A DNA stretch of 18,683 bases from an uncultured Verrucomicrobiota bacterium (GCA_946615875.1 CAMOIK010000013.1:1-18683), one strand, 5' to 3'. Shown: positions 1 through 8,600, numbered from the stretch's first letter. Notes: a model not told the origin generated them from the sequence alone. Numbers and translations are program-made.

Positions 1-1
1 T

Positions 2-259
2 CTGGACGGGACGGCCCCGCGCAGCGTTTCGGCCGACAAGGCCGCTTCCTTTATTGAAGCGACGCGCGACCTGAAGGACTGGGACGGCGCAGGCAGACCC
101 GCCATCGGCGTCCGTGCAATATCTCAGGAAGTCGGCTCTTCGCATATCTTTGTCGTTTCCCCGGTTTCCGGCGCAGAACGTCGCCTTTTCCTGCGTTTCC
201 GCTGCCCTCCGCCCCTTAGCCCGTCCCCACGGCGTTTCCAAGTCAATGGAACGACCTAG
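2..259 (+). CDS. 3' end of an unidentified upstream gene (partial)
   Basis: This frame is open from the left edge to a TAG at 257-259, giving 85 codons with no start in view. The other two plus-strand frames stop within the first 75 bases. The early codons mostly end in G or C, like the confirmed genes. The protein tail contains the stretch IFVVSPVSGAERRLFLRFR, which resembles the hydrophobic/aromatic closing beta strand seen at the end of some secreted proteins, but I do not recognise the family. The stop codon lies inside the first unit of the tandem repeat array, so the last residues (QVNGTT) are encoded by repeat DNA. The true protein could therefore have been extended or truncated by repeat insertion. 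Existence as a gene is moderately supported; function is unknown. Confidence 0.4.
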   Translation: MDGTAPRSVSADKAASFIEATRDLKDWDGAGRPAIGVRAISQEVGSSHIFVVSPVSGAERRLFLRFRCPPPLSPSPRRFQVNGTT

Positions 260-304
260 GCAAGTCAATGGAACGGCTTGGACAAGTCAATGGAACGACT
301 TGGC
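239..304. repeat. Tandem array 1: three 22-bp units
   Basis: Three contiguous 22-bp direct repeats occupy 239-260, 261-282 and 283-304. Each begins CAAGTCAATGGAACG and ends in a variable tail. Within a unit CAAGTC and GACTTG (or close variants) form an inverted repeat around eight bases. Read on the minus strand the units share the core CGTTCCANNGRCTTG with array 2 near 17309, so this is the same family in the opposite orientation. A degenerate fragment (CTTGTCGTAGG) follows the last unit. The array lies between the end of the upstream gene and the operon promoter. Function is unknown. Confidence 0.85.
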
Positions 305-481
305 CTTGTCGTAGGCAGGGGAAAGCGCAGAGAATACGATTATGGAAATATTGCAGCGGAATGGCGGAAATCGACATTCCGGGCCGTTCGCTATCGGCGC
401 AAAAAGTATGTAAAACCCGCAAACAGATGAAGTTATTTTGCAAATCCCAGCAAATTATTGTTTTTTCCACCCCCACCCCCC
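305..481. other. Gene-free AT-richer leader between array 1 and the operon promoter
   Basis: The stretch from the end of array 1 to the promoter is distinctly more AT-rich than the genes. It has no convincing reading frame. The short frames on both strands here lack a family resemblance, a good ribosome binding site, or both. A weak inverted repeat TTTGC...GCAAA occurs near 437-455, and a pyrimidine-rich tract (TTTTTTCC followed by C runs) near 468-481. The position suits upstream regulatory sequence, but I can name no operator. Confidence 0.5.
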
Positions 482-511
482 TTGATTTAGCGCACAAATT
501 TTTGCTATAAT
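482..511 (+). promoter_or_regulatory. Sigma70-type promoter of the polysaccharide/signalling operon
   Basis: A -35 element TTGATT (482-487) is separated by 18 bp from a consensus -10 TATAAT (506-511). The -10 is extended by TGC directly upstream (503-505). Transcription would start near 518, giving a leader of about 36 bases before the ATG at 554. This is the only strong promoter-like sequence ahead of the 13-gene run, so it is probably its main promoter. Confidence 0.75.
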
Positions 512-553
512 ATGGGCTGTCGCATGGGGCAGAGACTCCATGCGCATTAGATT

Positions 554-2230
554 ATGACGGATACGTACGGTAAAACGCAGGTTCTAGTCATTGACGATGA
601 GCGGCTTATACGGATGACGCTCAGCGCCAAGCTACGCCTGATAGGCTATACGGCGGTGTGCGTAGGCTCCACGGCGGAGGCTGTTGCGCTGCTGAACGAC
701 GGTGGGCACCGGCGTTTTCGTGCCATTTTGACTGACATCATGATGGGCGACATGGACGGGTTCGTGTTCCGCGACATACTGCGCGGCCTGGACCCAACGA
801 TGCCCATCTTCTTCATGACGGCTCTCGACCCGGAGGAGGGCGGCGGCTTCCTGAAGCGCATACTGGAGGACGCTAACAGCTACTATCTCCCCAAATCCGT
901 CAAGGTGGAGGTGCTGCTGAAGCGCGTCCAGAGCATTGTCGCCTCCCGCAGGGTCGAGCAGTTCATCGAGCGGCAGGTCGAATCCTCCCGACAGGCGCTG
1001 GCGCTCGCCGCGCACGTGCAGCGCAGCATGCTGCCCACCCGCGCGCTGATGACGCCGCGCGGGTTCTACACCACCTGGTGGCAGCCCAAGGACACCGTCT
1101 CCGGCGACCTCTACGAGGCCGTGCCCTTCGGCTTTGGCTGCTACCTCTACGTGCTGGGCGACATCCAAGGCCACGGAACCAGCGCCGCGCTGGCGATGAC
1201 GGCCGTGCAGTCCTTCCTCAAACAGCTCACCCACCGCGAAGGCGCGCCGCTCATGGAGCCGCAGGACATCGCCAACCTGATGCAGCGCTTCTTCCGCAAC
1301 AACCTTCTCGACGTCTCCTACATGACGGCGCTCATCTGCGTGCACCGCCCGCTGAACAACCAGGTAAGGTGGATCAGCTGCGGCGCGCCGGACCTCGACG
1401 TCATCGACCCGGAGAACCCGAACCTGCCGCCAATCAACCCGGAGCACCGCGGAGGAATGCCCATCGGCCTCATGCCCGACACGGTATATACGGCGGACGA
1501 CGTGGTGGTGACGCCGCTTTCGCCGACGGCCCTGTGCGTGGCCTACACCGACGGCATCCTCGACCTCGCGCGCGACCCGGAAGGGCTTGAGCAGATGCCG
1601 GACGACGAACGCCGCCGCATCCGCAACGAGCTCTTCCTCGACGCGCGCATGAACGGTTCGATCGCCGCCGCCCCCTACAAGTTCATGGAGGCCTGCAAGG
1701 CGTATGGCTACACCAACTACGCCGACGACGTGACCGAGCTCATCTTCGGCGGCACCATCAACCTTGAAGGCATATTCACCAGCTCCGTGCGCATCAACGC
1801 CGACGAAATCGACGGCATGGCGCAGCAGGTCGGCGCCTGGTGCGAAGAGCAGGGGATGGGGCTCGACGTCGCCACCAAGGTGCAGCTCGTCTTCGAGGAG
1901 AAGATGATGAACCTCCACGACCACGGTTTCGACGACCGCGAGCGACTGCGCGAGACCGCCTGCGTGAGGCTGCGCAGGCTGCGCGACTACGTGGAGATGA
2001 CGATATGGGACTGCGGCACGCAGGACCCCAGCATCGAAGTCGCCGCCGGCAGCACCTCAGTCGCCTTCGAGCTCGCGAACAAGGCGTTCGGCGGCAGGGG
2101 GCGCGGTCGCCTCATGATGCGGGAGATTTGCAACGGCATCGCGCGCAACCGCTACGGGATGCTGAACGAGACGATATTCAACATACCGTTGAAGGCCAAG
2201 GAAGAGGAAACTCAAGGAGTAATGCAGTGA
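554..2230 (+). CDS. HsbR-like response regulator: receiver, PP2C phosphatase, RsbW-like kinase
   Basis: This 558-residue cytoplasmic protein has three domains. Residues 8-130 are a receiver with the acidic pair D14/D15, phospho-acceptor D61 (LTDIMMGDMDG), T89 and K114. A helical linker (131-160) leads to a SpoIIE/RsbU-type PP2C phosphatase (about 165-400) with metal ligands in SGDLYE (D185), LGDIQGHG (D203), YTDG (D333) and DDVTEL (D391/D392). Residues 415-545 are an HATPase_c domain of the RsbW/SpoIIAB anti-sigma kinase type (FEEKMMN with E449/N453, WDCG, GRGRGRLMM). The same order is known in Pseudomonas HsbR; Vibrio SypE has the same domains in another order. The inferred role is to set the phosphorylation state of a STAS partner, most likely the product of 5243-5566, under control of the receiver. 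All key residues are present, so both enzymatic activities look intact. The start follows a short leader with only a weak Shine-Dalgarno. The 3' end overlaps the HPt gene by 4 bases. Confidence 0.93.
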   Translation: MTDTYGKTQVLVIDDERLIRMTLSAKLRLIGYTAVCVGSTAEAVALLNDGGHRRFRAILTDIMMGDMDGFVFRDILRGLDPTMPIFFMTALDPEEGGGFLKRILEDANSYYLPKSVKVEVLLKRVQSIVASRRVEQFIERQVESSRQALALAAHVQRSMLPTRALMTPRGFYTTWWQPKDTVSGDLYEAVPFGFGCYLYVLGDIQGHGTSAALAMTAVQSFLKQLTHREGAPLMEPQDIANLMQRFFRNNLLDVSYMTALICVHRPLNNQVRWISCGAPDLDVIDPENPNLPPINPEHRGGMPIGLMPDTVYTADDVVVTPLSPTALCVAYTDGILDLARDPEGLEQMPDDERRRIRNELFLDARMNGSIAAAPYKFMEACKAYGYTNYADDVTELIFGGTINLEGIFTSSVRINADEIDGMAQQVGAWCEEQGMGLDVATKVQLVFEEKMMNLHDHGFDDRERLRETACVRLRRLRDYVEMTIWDCGTQDPSIEVAAGSTSVAFELANKAFGGRGRGRLMMREICNGIARNRYGMLNETIFNIPLKAKEEETQGVMQ

Positions 2231-2532
2231 AACAGTGTTGCAGGGACTATCTGATGGATCAGTTCGGCGACATGGACGTGTCGCAGGAGATCTACAACGA
2301 GTACGTCGCCTCAATGAAGGCGAAGCTGGGCGAGGCCGAATCGGCCCTCTCGCAGGGCGAATGGATGCCGCTCGACCGCATCGCCCACGCGATCAAGGGC
2401 AACGCGCTGGCCTCCGGCGACAACGACGTGGCAGACACGGCCATCGCCCTGCGCAACGCCGCCAAGCTGGCCGACGCCGCCGCCGCCGCCGCGCTGGTGG
2501 GCAAGCTCAAGAACCTGGCGCAGGAGCTCTAG
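2227..2532 (+). CDS. Stand-alone histidine phosphotransfer (HPt) protein
   Basis: A 101-residue helical protein carries the HPt signature AHAIKGNALASG, with H54 as the predicted phosphorylated histidine and K57/G58 at their usual places. An alanine-rich C-terminal helix follows. I choose the GTG at 2227 because AAGGAG (2214-2219) sits 7 bases upstream and the codon overlaps the preceding stop as GTGA, which suggests translational coupling. The first ATG further in (2254) would remove part of the first helix. HPt proteins carry phosphoryl groups between receivers. Here the natural donor is the C-terminal receiver of the hybrid kinase at 5655-8843, and the natural acceptor is D61 of the overlapping upstream gene, as in HptB to HsbR. 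The donor and acceptor assignments are inferred from gene order. Confidence 0.88.
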   Translation: MKQCCRDYLMDQFGDMDVSQEIYNEYVASMKAKLGEAESALSQGEWMPLDRIAHAIKGNALASGDNDVADTAIALRNAAKLADAAAAAALVGKLKNLAQEL

Positions 2533-2557
2533 GCGTAAAACGCGAAACGGGACGGGA

Positions 2558-3286
2558 ATGCGCAGTCTTCTCGAGAGAAGCGGCGATACGGACCTGGACG
2601 GTCTTCTGAAGGAGCTGGCGTCGCGCTCGCACGGCAACTCCCGCAGAAGCCTGCGTCTTTGGGCGTGGAAGTTCACCGTGCGCAGTTCCTACGCCTTCAA
2701 GCGCCTCTTCGACATAGTGGGCAGCGCCGTCGGAATGCTGCTGCTCTCGCCCGTCTATGCGGCGATCGCGCTCGCCGTCAAGCTTTCCAGCCCCGGGCCG
2801 GTCATATTCTCGCAGATCCGCGTAGGGTGCAACGGCCGCCACTTCAAGTTCTACAAGTTCCGCAGCATGCGGCAGGACGCCGAGGCGCTGAAGGCGTCGC
2901 TCGCCGACCAGAACGAGTCCAAGGACGGCGTGATATTCAAGATGAAGGACGATCCCCGGATAACCAAGGTCGGGAAGTTCCTGCGCCGCACCAGCCTCGA
3001 CGAATTGCCGCAGCTCTGGAACGTCTTCATAGGCGACATGAGCCTCGTGGGGCCGCGCCCGCCGGTGCCGAGCGAAGTCCAGGAGTACACGCTGGAGGAC
3101 CGCAAGCGCCTGAACGTCGTGCCCGGCATCACCTGCCTCTGGCAGATCAAGGGCCGCAGCGACATACCGTTCAACGAGCAGGTGCGCCTCGACAAGGAAT
3201 ACATACTCGCGCCGAGCATCTGGAAAGACCTCGCGATACTGCTGAAGACAATACCGGCGATCATCGGCGGAAAGGGGGCGTACTGA
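2558..3286 (+). CDS. Initiating sugar-phosphate transferase (PglC/WbaP-type)
   Basis: This 242-residue enzyme belongs to the bacterial sugar transferase family (monotopic phosphoglycosyl transferases). These move a sugar phosphate from a UDP-sugar to undecaprenyl phosphate at the inner membrane, the first step of exopolysaccharide or O-antigen repeat-unit assembly. A hydrophobic helix at about 49-77 (FDIVGSAVGMLLLSPVYAAI) is the re-entrant membrane anchor. It is followed by SSPGPVIFSQIRVG, FKFYKFRSM, and the catalytic Asp-Glu pair D148/E149 in SLDELPQLWNV, then GDMSLVGPRPP and the C-terminal PGITCLWQIKGRS. The length fits the short PglC-like catalytic core with about 45 extra N-terminal residues; the four-helix N-terminus of full-length WbaP/WcaJ is absent. 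A GGGACGGGA stretch precedes the ATG. The stop overlaps the next start (TGATG). The substrate sugar cannot be predicted. Confidence 0.93.
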   Translation: MRSLLERSGDTDLDGLLKELASRSHGNSRRSLRLWAWKFTVRSSYAFKRLFDIVGSAVGMLLLSPVYAAIALAVKLSSPGPVIFSQIRVGCNGRHFKFYKFRSMRQDAEALKASLADQNESKDGVIFKMKDDPRITKVGKFLRRTSLDELPQLWNVFIGDMSLVGPRPPVPSEVQEYTLEDRKRLNVVPGITCLWQIKGRSDIPFNEQVRLDKEYILAPSIWKDLAILLKTIPAIIGGKGAY

Positions 3287-4212
3287 TGAAAGGCGTCATC
3301 TACGTCCCCTCCATACCGCACACCGAGTGGCTGGACGAAATCCTGCCGGGCTTCAGCCCGGCCGAGCTGCCCGTCGCCGGGCGCCGCATCATCGACTACA
3401 ACATAGAGTTCGTGCAGAAGAGCGGCTACGAGATGTGCGAAGTCCTGGACTGGCGCTTCTCCCGCCGCATGGAGGCTTCGTTCGCCGACCTCACCGCCAC
3501 CGCCCTGCCCATATTCTACCAGCGCGGCAACGGCCGCCAGCCCTGGGGCCTCATAGACCTCATGCGCATGGCAACGCCGCTCACCACCCACATAGAGGAC
3601 GACATAGCGGTCGCGTGGGGCGTGGGCCTCCCGGACGGACTGGCCGACGCGCCGGAGTTCGAGCCGCTCAATCCGGGCGAGTGCGCCGACACTCCTCCGG
3701 GCGCATACAAGCGCATCGACGGCAGATGGATGCGCTTCAAGCACAGGATCATGACCATAGCCAGCCCGCGCGACTGGCTCGACGTCAATCTCAAGGTGCT
3801 CAACTCCCCCAAGTGCTTCACCCTGCCGGGCTACTCCGCGGAGAAGGACGTCTATCTCGGGCGGAACGTCGTGCTGGAGCACGGAGTCGATGTCAAGCCG
3901 CCCGTCCTGCTCCACGACGACTCCTGGTGCGCGCGCAACGTCACGCTGGAAGGCAACGTGATCGTGGGCAGGGGCTCGTTCGTAAGCGAAGGCGCCTACC
4001 TCAAGAACACGGTGGTGGGCGACGACACCTGCATCGGCAGGGGACTCGAGCTCGAAAACAAGATCGTCATCGGCCGGCGCATAATAGACGCCGACACGGG
4101 AGTGTACACCGACATCGAGGAGCCGGGCATCGTCAGGGGCATTGGCGGAGGCGGCTTCCTCAAGAAAGCGCTGGCTTTCATTCACGGCAACTCGCGCGGG
4201 AGGGCGGTGTGA
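3286..4212 (+). CDS. Nucleotidyltransferase-like protein with left-handed beta-helix C-terminus
   Basis: This protein has 308 residues. The ATG at 3286 is chosen because it overlaps the preceding stop (TGATG) and the following protein starts sensibly at MKGVIYVPS. The C-terminal half (about 188-265) has irregular hexapeptide repeats (VYLGRNVVLEHGVDV, VTLEGNVIVGRGSFV, NTVVGDDTCIGRG) typical of a left-handed beta helix, as in acyltransferases and the tails of sugar-nucleotide pyrophosphorylases. The N-terminal half keeps the PVAGRRIIDYNIEF motif that follows the nucleotide-binding loop in sugar-1-phosphate nucleotidylyltransferases. The loop itself (GxGxRxxPLT) is missing, and residues 1-25 read IYVPSIPHTEWLDEI instead. 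It may be a catalytically altered or scaffold version of a sugar nucleotidyltransferase, or a sugar acyltransferase. The general class is fairly secure; the reaction is not. Confidence 0.7.
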   Translation: MKGVIYVPSIPHTEWLDEILPGFSPAELPVAGRRIIDYNIEFVQKSGYEMCEVLDWRFSRRMEASFADLTATALPIFYQRGNGRQPWGLIDLMRMATPLTTHIEDDIAVAWGVGLPDGLADAPEFEPLNPGECADTPPGAYKRIDGRWMRFKHRIMTIASPRDWLDVNLKVLNSPKCFTLPGYSAEKDVYLGRNVVLEHGVDVKPPVLLHDDSWCARNVTLEGNVIVGRGSFVSEGAYLKNTVVGDDTCIGRGLELENKIVIGRRIIDADTGVYTDIEEPGIVRGIGGGGFLKKALAFIHGNSRGRAV

Positions 4213-5186
4213 TGGGGCGCTTCGCGGCAGGAAACGCGCCGGAGATCGACCGGCTTGTGGCGGACGCCGTGGCCGGCGTCGCCTCGGCCATCGCCGCGCT
4301 CTCCGTCCCGCGCCTCGCGGGCGTGGTGCTCGGCGGCGGCTACGGCCGCGGCGAAGGCGGCGTGCTTTCGCGCCCCGGCGCCGACGACAGGCTCTCCAAC
4401 GACCTGGACTTCTACGTGGTGACGGAGGCCGGCGCGAGCGAGGCCGACATCGACAGGATCGGCAGGATGCTCAAGCCCGTATCCGACGAGTGGACGGCGA
4501 GGCTGGGCGTCGATGCCGACTTCTGCCGGGCCAAGACGCCGTGGAGGCTGAAGCACGACGAGCGGCGGCTCATGGTGCAGGAGCTGCTGCGCGGATACTG
4601 CGACGTGTTCGGCAGGAAGGGCGAGGAGCTGTTCGCGGGCATAAGCCGCCTGGAGCCGTCCGCCCTGCCCTGGACGGAGGCCGTCCGCCTGCTCGTCAAC
4701 CGCGGGGCCGGTCTACTGCTCGCCGCCGCCGAGCAGGCCTGCCCGGCGCAGGAGCCGGGCGGATCGCAGGATTTCATCGCCCGCAACATAAACAAGTGCG
4801 TGTTGGGCGCGGGCGACGCCAGGCTGATCGCCTCGGGCCGCTACCGCTGGCGCATAGAGGAGCGCGCCGCCGAGCTGGGCGACGCCATGTATTCGCGGGC
4901 GGCGGAGTGGAAGCTGCGTCCGTCGCCGTCGCCCATCTGCGACTGGGAGGCGGCCAGGGCGGCATGGCTCGACGCGCAGCGCGAGATATGCGGCGATCGC
5001 GCCAGGCGCCCGCGCCGCACCATCTACAGCGCGGTGCGCTGGGTGGCGCGCCGACGCACCATCGGCCCGCTGCGCACGTTCGGGCTCGACCCGGAGGTGA
5101 GGATGCTGCGCTCGATGCGCGGCGTGCTGGAGGCGCGGCTGCCGTTCCCGCCGGCCCTGAAGAAGGACTGGGCGGTGTTCAACTGA
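4212..5186 (+). CDS. Pol-beta-superfamily nucleotidyltransferase-like protein
   Basis: This protein has 324 residues. The ATG at 4212 overlaps the previous stop by one base (TGATG). The N-terminal region has the nucleotidyltransferase fingerprint GGGYGRGEGG (residues 41-50), followed by SNDLDFYVV with D64 and D66 as the likely metal-binding pair. This is the GGS/GGGxxRxE...DxD pattern of the DNA polymerase beta fold. The rest is mostly helical with many Arg residues and no membrane segment. Relatives of this fold transfer nucleotides to sugars, proteins, RNA or antibiotics, and I cannot tell which applies. Its place between the beta-helix protein and the STAS gene suggests either a sugar-modifying step or a regulatory protein modification. 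Such a gene is not a standard part of Wzy-dependent polysaccharide loci. The fold is likely; the function is unknown. Confidence 0.7.
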   Translation: MGRFAAGNAPEIDRLVADAVAGVASAIAALSVPRLAGVVLGGGYGRGEGGVLSRPGADDRLSNDLDFYVVTEAGASEADIDRIGRMLKPVSDEWTARLGVDADFCRAKTPWRLKHDERRLMVQELLRGYCDVFGRKGEELFAGISRLEPSALPWTEAVRLLVNRGAGLLLAAAEQACPAQEPGGSQDFIARNINKCVLGAGDARLIASGRYRWRIEERAAELGDAMYSRAAEWKLRPSPSPICDWEAARAAWLDAQREICGDRARRPRRTIYSAVRWVARRRTIGPLRTFGLDPEVRMLRSMRGVLEARLPFPPALKKDWAVFN

Positions 5187-5242
5187 CGGCGCAAATGATT
5201 TCTGACAAGACGAACAAGGAACAAATAGCAAAGGAAAACGCC

Positions 5243-5566
5243 ATGACATGGGAAATAACAGAAGAAGGAAATCTCTTGAAGGTTTCGATCGAAGGGCGTC
5301 TCGTGGCGGCCGGAGCGCCGAACCTCAGGGAAGAACTTCTCGGCAAGATGTCGGAAGGAAAGAACGTGCTCTTCGACCTCAGCAAGATGGTGCACATCGA
5401 TTCCAGCGGACTCGGCGTCCTCGTGCAGGTGCTGCAGAAGGCGAAGTCGTGCGGATCGAAGGTCGTGCTCGCCGCGCTCCAGCCAGGGCCCAAGATCGTG
5501 TTCGACATCACCAAGGTGAGCCGCGTGTTCGAGATCGTCCCCACGGTCGCGGACGCCAAGTTCTGA
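5243..5566 (+). CDS. STAS-domain anti-anti-sigma-like protein (HsbA/SpoIIAA type)
   Basis: This is a single-domain protein of 107 residues. The ATG at 5243 is preferred: GGA of AAAGGAAA lies 7 bases upstream and MTWEITEEGN is the usual short beginning of the family. An in-frame ATG at 5194 would add a charged tail of 16 residues. The signature is LFDLSKMVHIDSSGLGVLV. The serine pair S54/S55 after D53 contains the residue that SpoIIAA-type proteins have phosphorylated by their RsbW-like kinase and dephosphorylated by PP2C enzymes. The protein from 554-2230 carries both activities, so this is its most likely partner. In Pseudomonas the equivalent HsbA binds an anti-sigma factor or a diguanylate cyclase depending on its phosphorylation. 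The downstream target here is not visible; no sigma or anti-sigma factor gene lies in the window. The distances to its neighbours are 56 and 88 bp. Confidence 0.9.
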   Translation: MTWEITEEGNLLKVSIEGRLVAAGAPNLREELLGKMSEGKNVLFDLSKMVHIDSSGLGVLVQVLQKAKSCGSKVVLAALQPGPKIVFDITKVSRVFEIVPTVADAKF

Positions 5567-5572
5567 GCGGCG

Positions 5573-5620
5573 CGGACGGTGTGCAGGCCCCCGGAGGCGT
5601 CCGGGGCGGTCCGCCGTCCG
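5573..5620 (+). promoter_or_regulatory. GC-rich nested hairpin in the STAS-kinase intergenic gap
   Basis: The 88-bp gap can fold as an outer 7-bp stem, CGGACGG (5573-5579) with CCGTCCG (5614-5620). Inside it is a strong hairpin, GCCCCCGGA (5587-5595) with TCCGGGGC (5600-5607), around a GGCG loop and with one bulged C. No T-run follows, so it is not a classical terminator. It could lower read-through, stabilise an mRNA end, or serve as a processing site between the small STAS gene and the large kinase gene. High GC content makes some pairing expected by chance. Confidence 0.4.
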
Positions 5621-5654
5621 GCGTCCGCGCTCCACGGCAGTATCAGGGAGAGAC

Positions 5655-8600
5655 ATGAAACGGATGCTTGCGACAATCCTTGCGGCGGCGGTTGCGTTGT
5701 GCGCGCGCGCCGAGAGGATCATGGTGGCGGACTGCGAGCGCGACGCCGGCAGGGACTACTGGGCGGCGCACGACGTGGAGTTCTGCAACCGCGTCATGAA
5801 CGAGGTCTTCGCCATGGCCGGCGTGGAGCCTGCGAGGTCCTCGTTCGACGCCGACGGGATGTTCTCGGTGTCCAACGCCGAGGTGATATGCTCCGCGTTC
5901 AGGACGCCCAACCTCCTCAAGAACTACGACTTCCCGCTGCAGCCGCTGGGCAGAATGCACTACGCGCTCTACACCACCCACGACCGCGCGGAGCTCATGA
6001 TGTCGATGAAGATCACCGACTGGCCGCGCATCAAGGTCGCCTACTCGCCGGTCTCGCAAGGGCGCGACGACGACCGCATAAACTACTTCCAGCACGCCAA
6101 CCTCCATCCAGAATACGTCGAATACCCCACCAGCGTCGGCGCCGTGGAAGCGCTTAGGTCCGGCGAGGTCGATATACTGTTCCTCTACACGCCGTACGGC
6201 CGCCGCCCGGAGGGGCTTGTCGAGGTCGTCCCGATCGGAATGCGCAACATCTACTTCGCCGTCCGCAAGGACAGGCCGGAGCTGCTCAAGCGCCTCTCCA
6301 ATGCGTATCGCGAGTGGTACATCGACAATATCGACAAGTACGACGCCTGGCGCGCGGAGCTGCTCGGCGTGGCCAAGCCCAACAAGCGCGTGCGCATCGC
6401 CGCCTACGTGCGCGGCGACCTCTTCAGGGTGACGCCGGACGGCGTGCGCTCCGGCGTGATCGAGGAGTGGCTGCGCTCGCTCTGCGCGCTCACGCACTGG
6501 ACGCCCGACTACGTGTATGGCGACTACGACCAGAGCATGGAGGACGTGAAGAACGGGCGCCTCGACCTCATCGGCGGTCTCGGCTTCGTCGCCAACCGCA
6601 GCAACGCCTACCGCTACCCGCACACGCCCATCGGCATGCTGCGCGTGTATCTGTGGACGCAACGCGGCAGCCCCTACGAGGCCGGCAAGCCGGAGACCTG
6701 GGCCAACATGAAGATCGGCGTGCTCAACGGCACGCTGAGTTCGCGCCGCGTCAAACAGTATCTGAAGGATACCGACGAAGACTTGAACATAACCATACAC
6801 GAGTATCCCACCGACAGCGCCCTGAAGGAGGCGTACTTCGGCGGCGAAGTCGATGCCTGCGTGGATATAGAGATGTCGGAGCTGGCGAACGAGAGGGCGC
6901 TGCGCATATACGCCTCGCACCCAATGTACCTCGTCTCGACCGTCCACAAGAAGGAGCTCTTCGACGAGCTGGAGCACGCCCTCGACGAGGTGGTGGACGA
7001 CTTCCCGAAGTATATGCGGATGATCAGCGAGCGCCACTACGGCTCGCACAGCGAACTTTCCGAGCTTTCCGTCAAGGAGACGCAGTGGCTGCGCGAACGC
7101 CTCAAGGACCCCACGCCCATCACCATAGACTTCTCCCCGTGGCCGTTCCCGATCAAGGACGGCACGGGCCGCATCACCGGGCTGCCGAGACTGCTCCTCG
7201 ACGAGATCGGGCGCAAGACGGGGCTGAAGTTCCGCGTGGCGCAGCAGGTCGGCATCCAGACGTCCGAGGCGAAGTTCCTGCGCGGCGACACCATGTTCTG
7301 GATACCGTATCCGGAGCGGCCCGAGTCGGCCGTCTATGGCGCGGTCTCGGTCTTTTCCCTCCCCGTCCCGCAGTCGTGCAGCGAGCTTTACGGCGTCACG
7401 GACTTCCGCACCGAGTTCGAGATGTTCACCTCGCGAGACACGCCGCAAGAGCTCGTGTCGATCCTGCGCAAGACCGTGAACGGCCTCGACCCGATGCTGT
7501 TCCAGGAGATGTTCATGGCGGCGGCGGCCGGCCGCATGGCCGAGCGCACGTTCTTCGGCCTCAGCGAGAGCGAGTTCAAGGAGTACGCGCTGACCGTCGG
7601 CAGCGTCGTGCTGCTCTTCATCCTCGTCTATAGCGCGGTGATGATCGTCCTGCTGAAGCGCCAGGCCCGCCGCGCCGAGAAGGCGGCGCACGTGGCGCAG
7701 GAGTTCGCGCAGGCCAAGACACGCTTCCTGGCCATGATGTCGCACGAGCTGCGCACCCCGCTGAACGCCGTGATCGGCTTCGCCGAGTTCCTTGCCAAGG
7801 ATTCGAGCGACGGGCACCGCAAGGAGTACGTGGACGGCATCCTGAAGAGCGCCACCGCGCTGCTGGAGCTCATCAACGACATCCTCGACTTCTCGAAGAT
7901 CGAGGCCGGCGCCATGAAGATGCGCGACGACCGCTGCGACGTGGAGAAGATCATAGGCGAGCTGCCGGCGATATTCGGCTACCGCGTCCGCCAGCACGGC
8001 GTCACGCTCGACGTGCACCGCGCAGGCGAGGCGAAGCTCCCGGTGGTCAAGCTCTCGCGCCAGGGGCTTCGCCAGGTGCTCCTCAACATCGTCGGCAACG
8101 CCGCCAAGTTCACCGAGAAGGGCAAGATCGTGGTGGAGTATGGCTGGCGTCCGCAGACGAACTGCCTGCACCTCGAAATCTTCGATACGGGGCGCGGCAT
8201 CTCCGAGGAGAAGATGCGCAAGCTCTTCGACCCGTTCCAGCAGGACATCGCCAGCCGCATGCTGGACGCCCGCGGCGACGAGACCAAGGGCACCGGCCTG
8301 GGACTGCCGATAGTCAAGCGCCTCATCGACAGCGCGAACGGCACGATCGACGTCAAGAGCGCCATCGGCAAGGGCACGCGCTTCGTCATCGACATACCCG
8401 ACTGCGAGGTGGTCGCGGATGCGACTGAAGCCGAGAAAGCCCCGGAAGCGCCGGCCGTCTTGAAGGCCGCCGCGCCCGCCAGGCCCATGGCCGCCCGCGT
8501 GCTCGTGGTGGACGACATGATCATGAACCGCAAGATACTCGGCATACACCTGGCCAACCTGGGCGCCAAGGACATCCGCTTCGCGGAGAACGGCAAGGCC

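Noticed and set aside
114..510. Small plus- and minus-strand frames around array 1
   Set aside because: They cross the tandem repeat or the promoter, have no plausible ribosome binding sites and no protein-like composition.
632..4185. Other long minus-strand frames opposite the first genes
   Set aside because: Same reason: shadow frames caused by high GC at third positions. They contain no recognisable domains.
5194..5242. Earlier start for the STAS protein
   Set aside because: It adds a 16-residue charged tail not typical of the family. The ATG at 5243 has a better ribosome binding site. It cannot be fully excluded.
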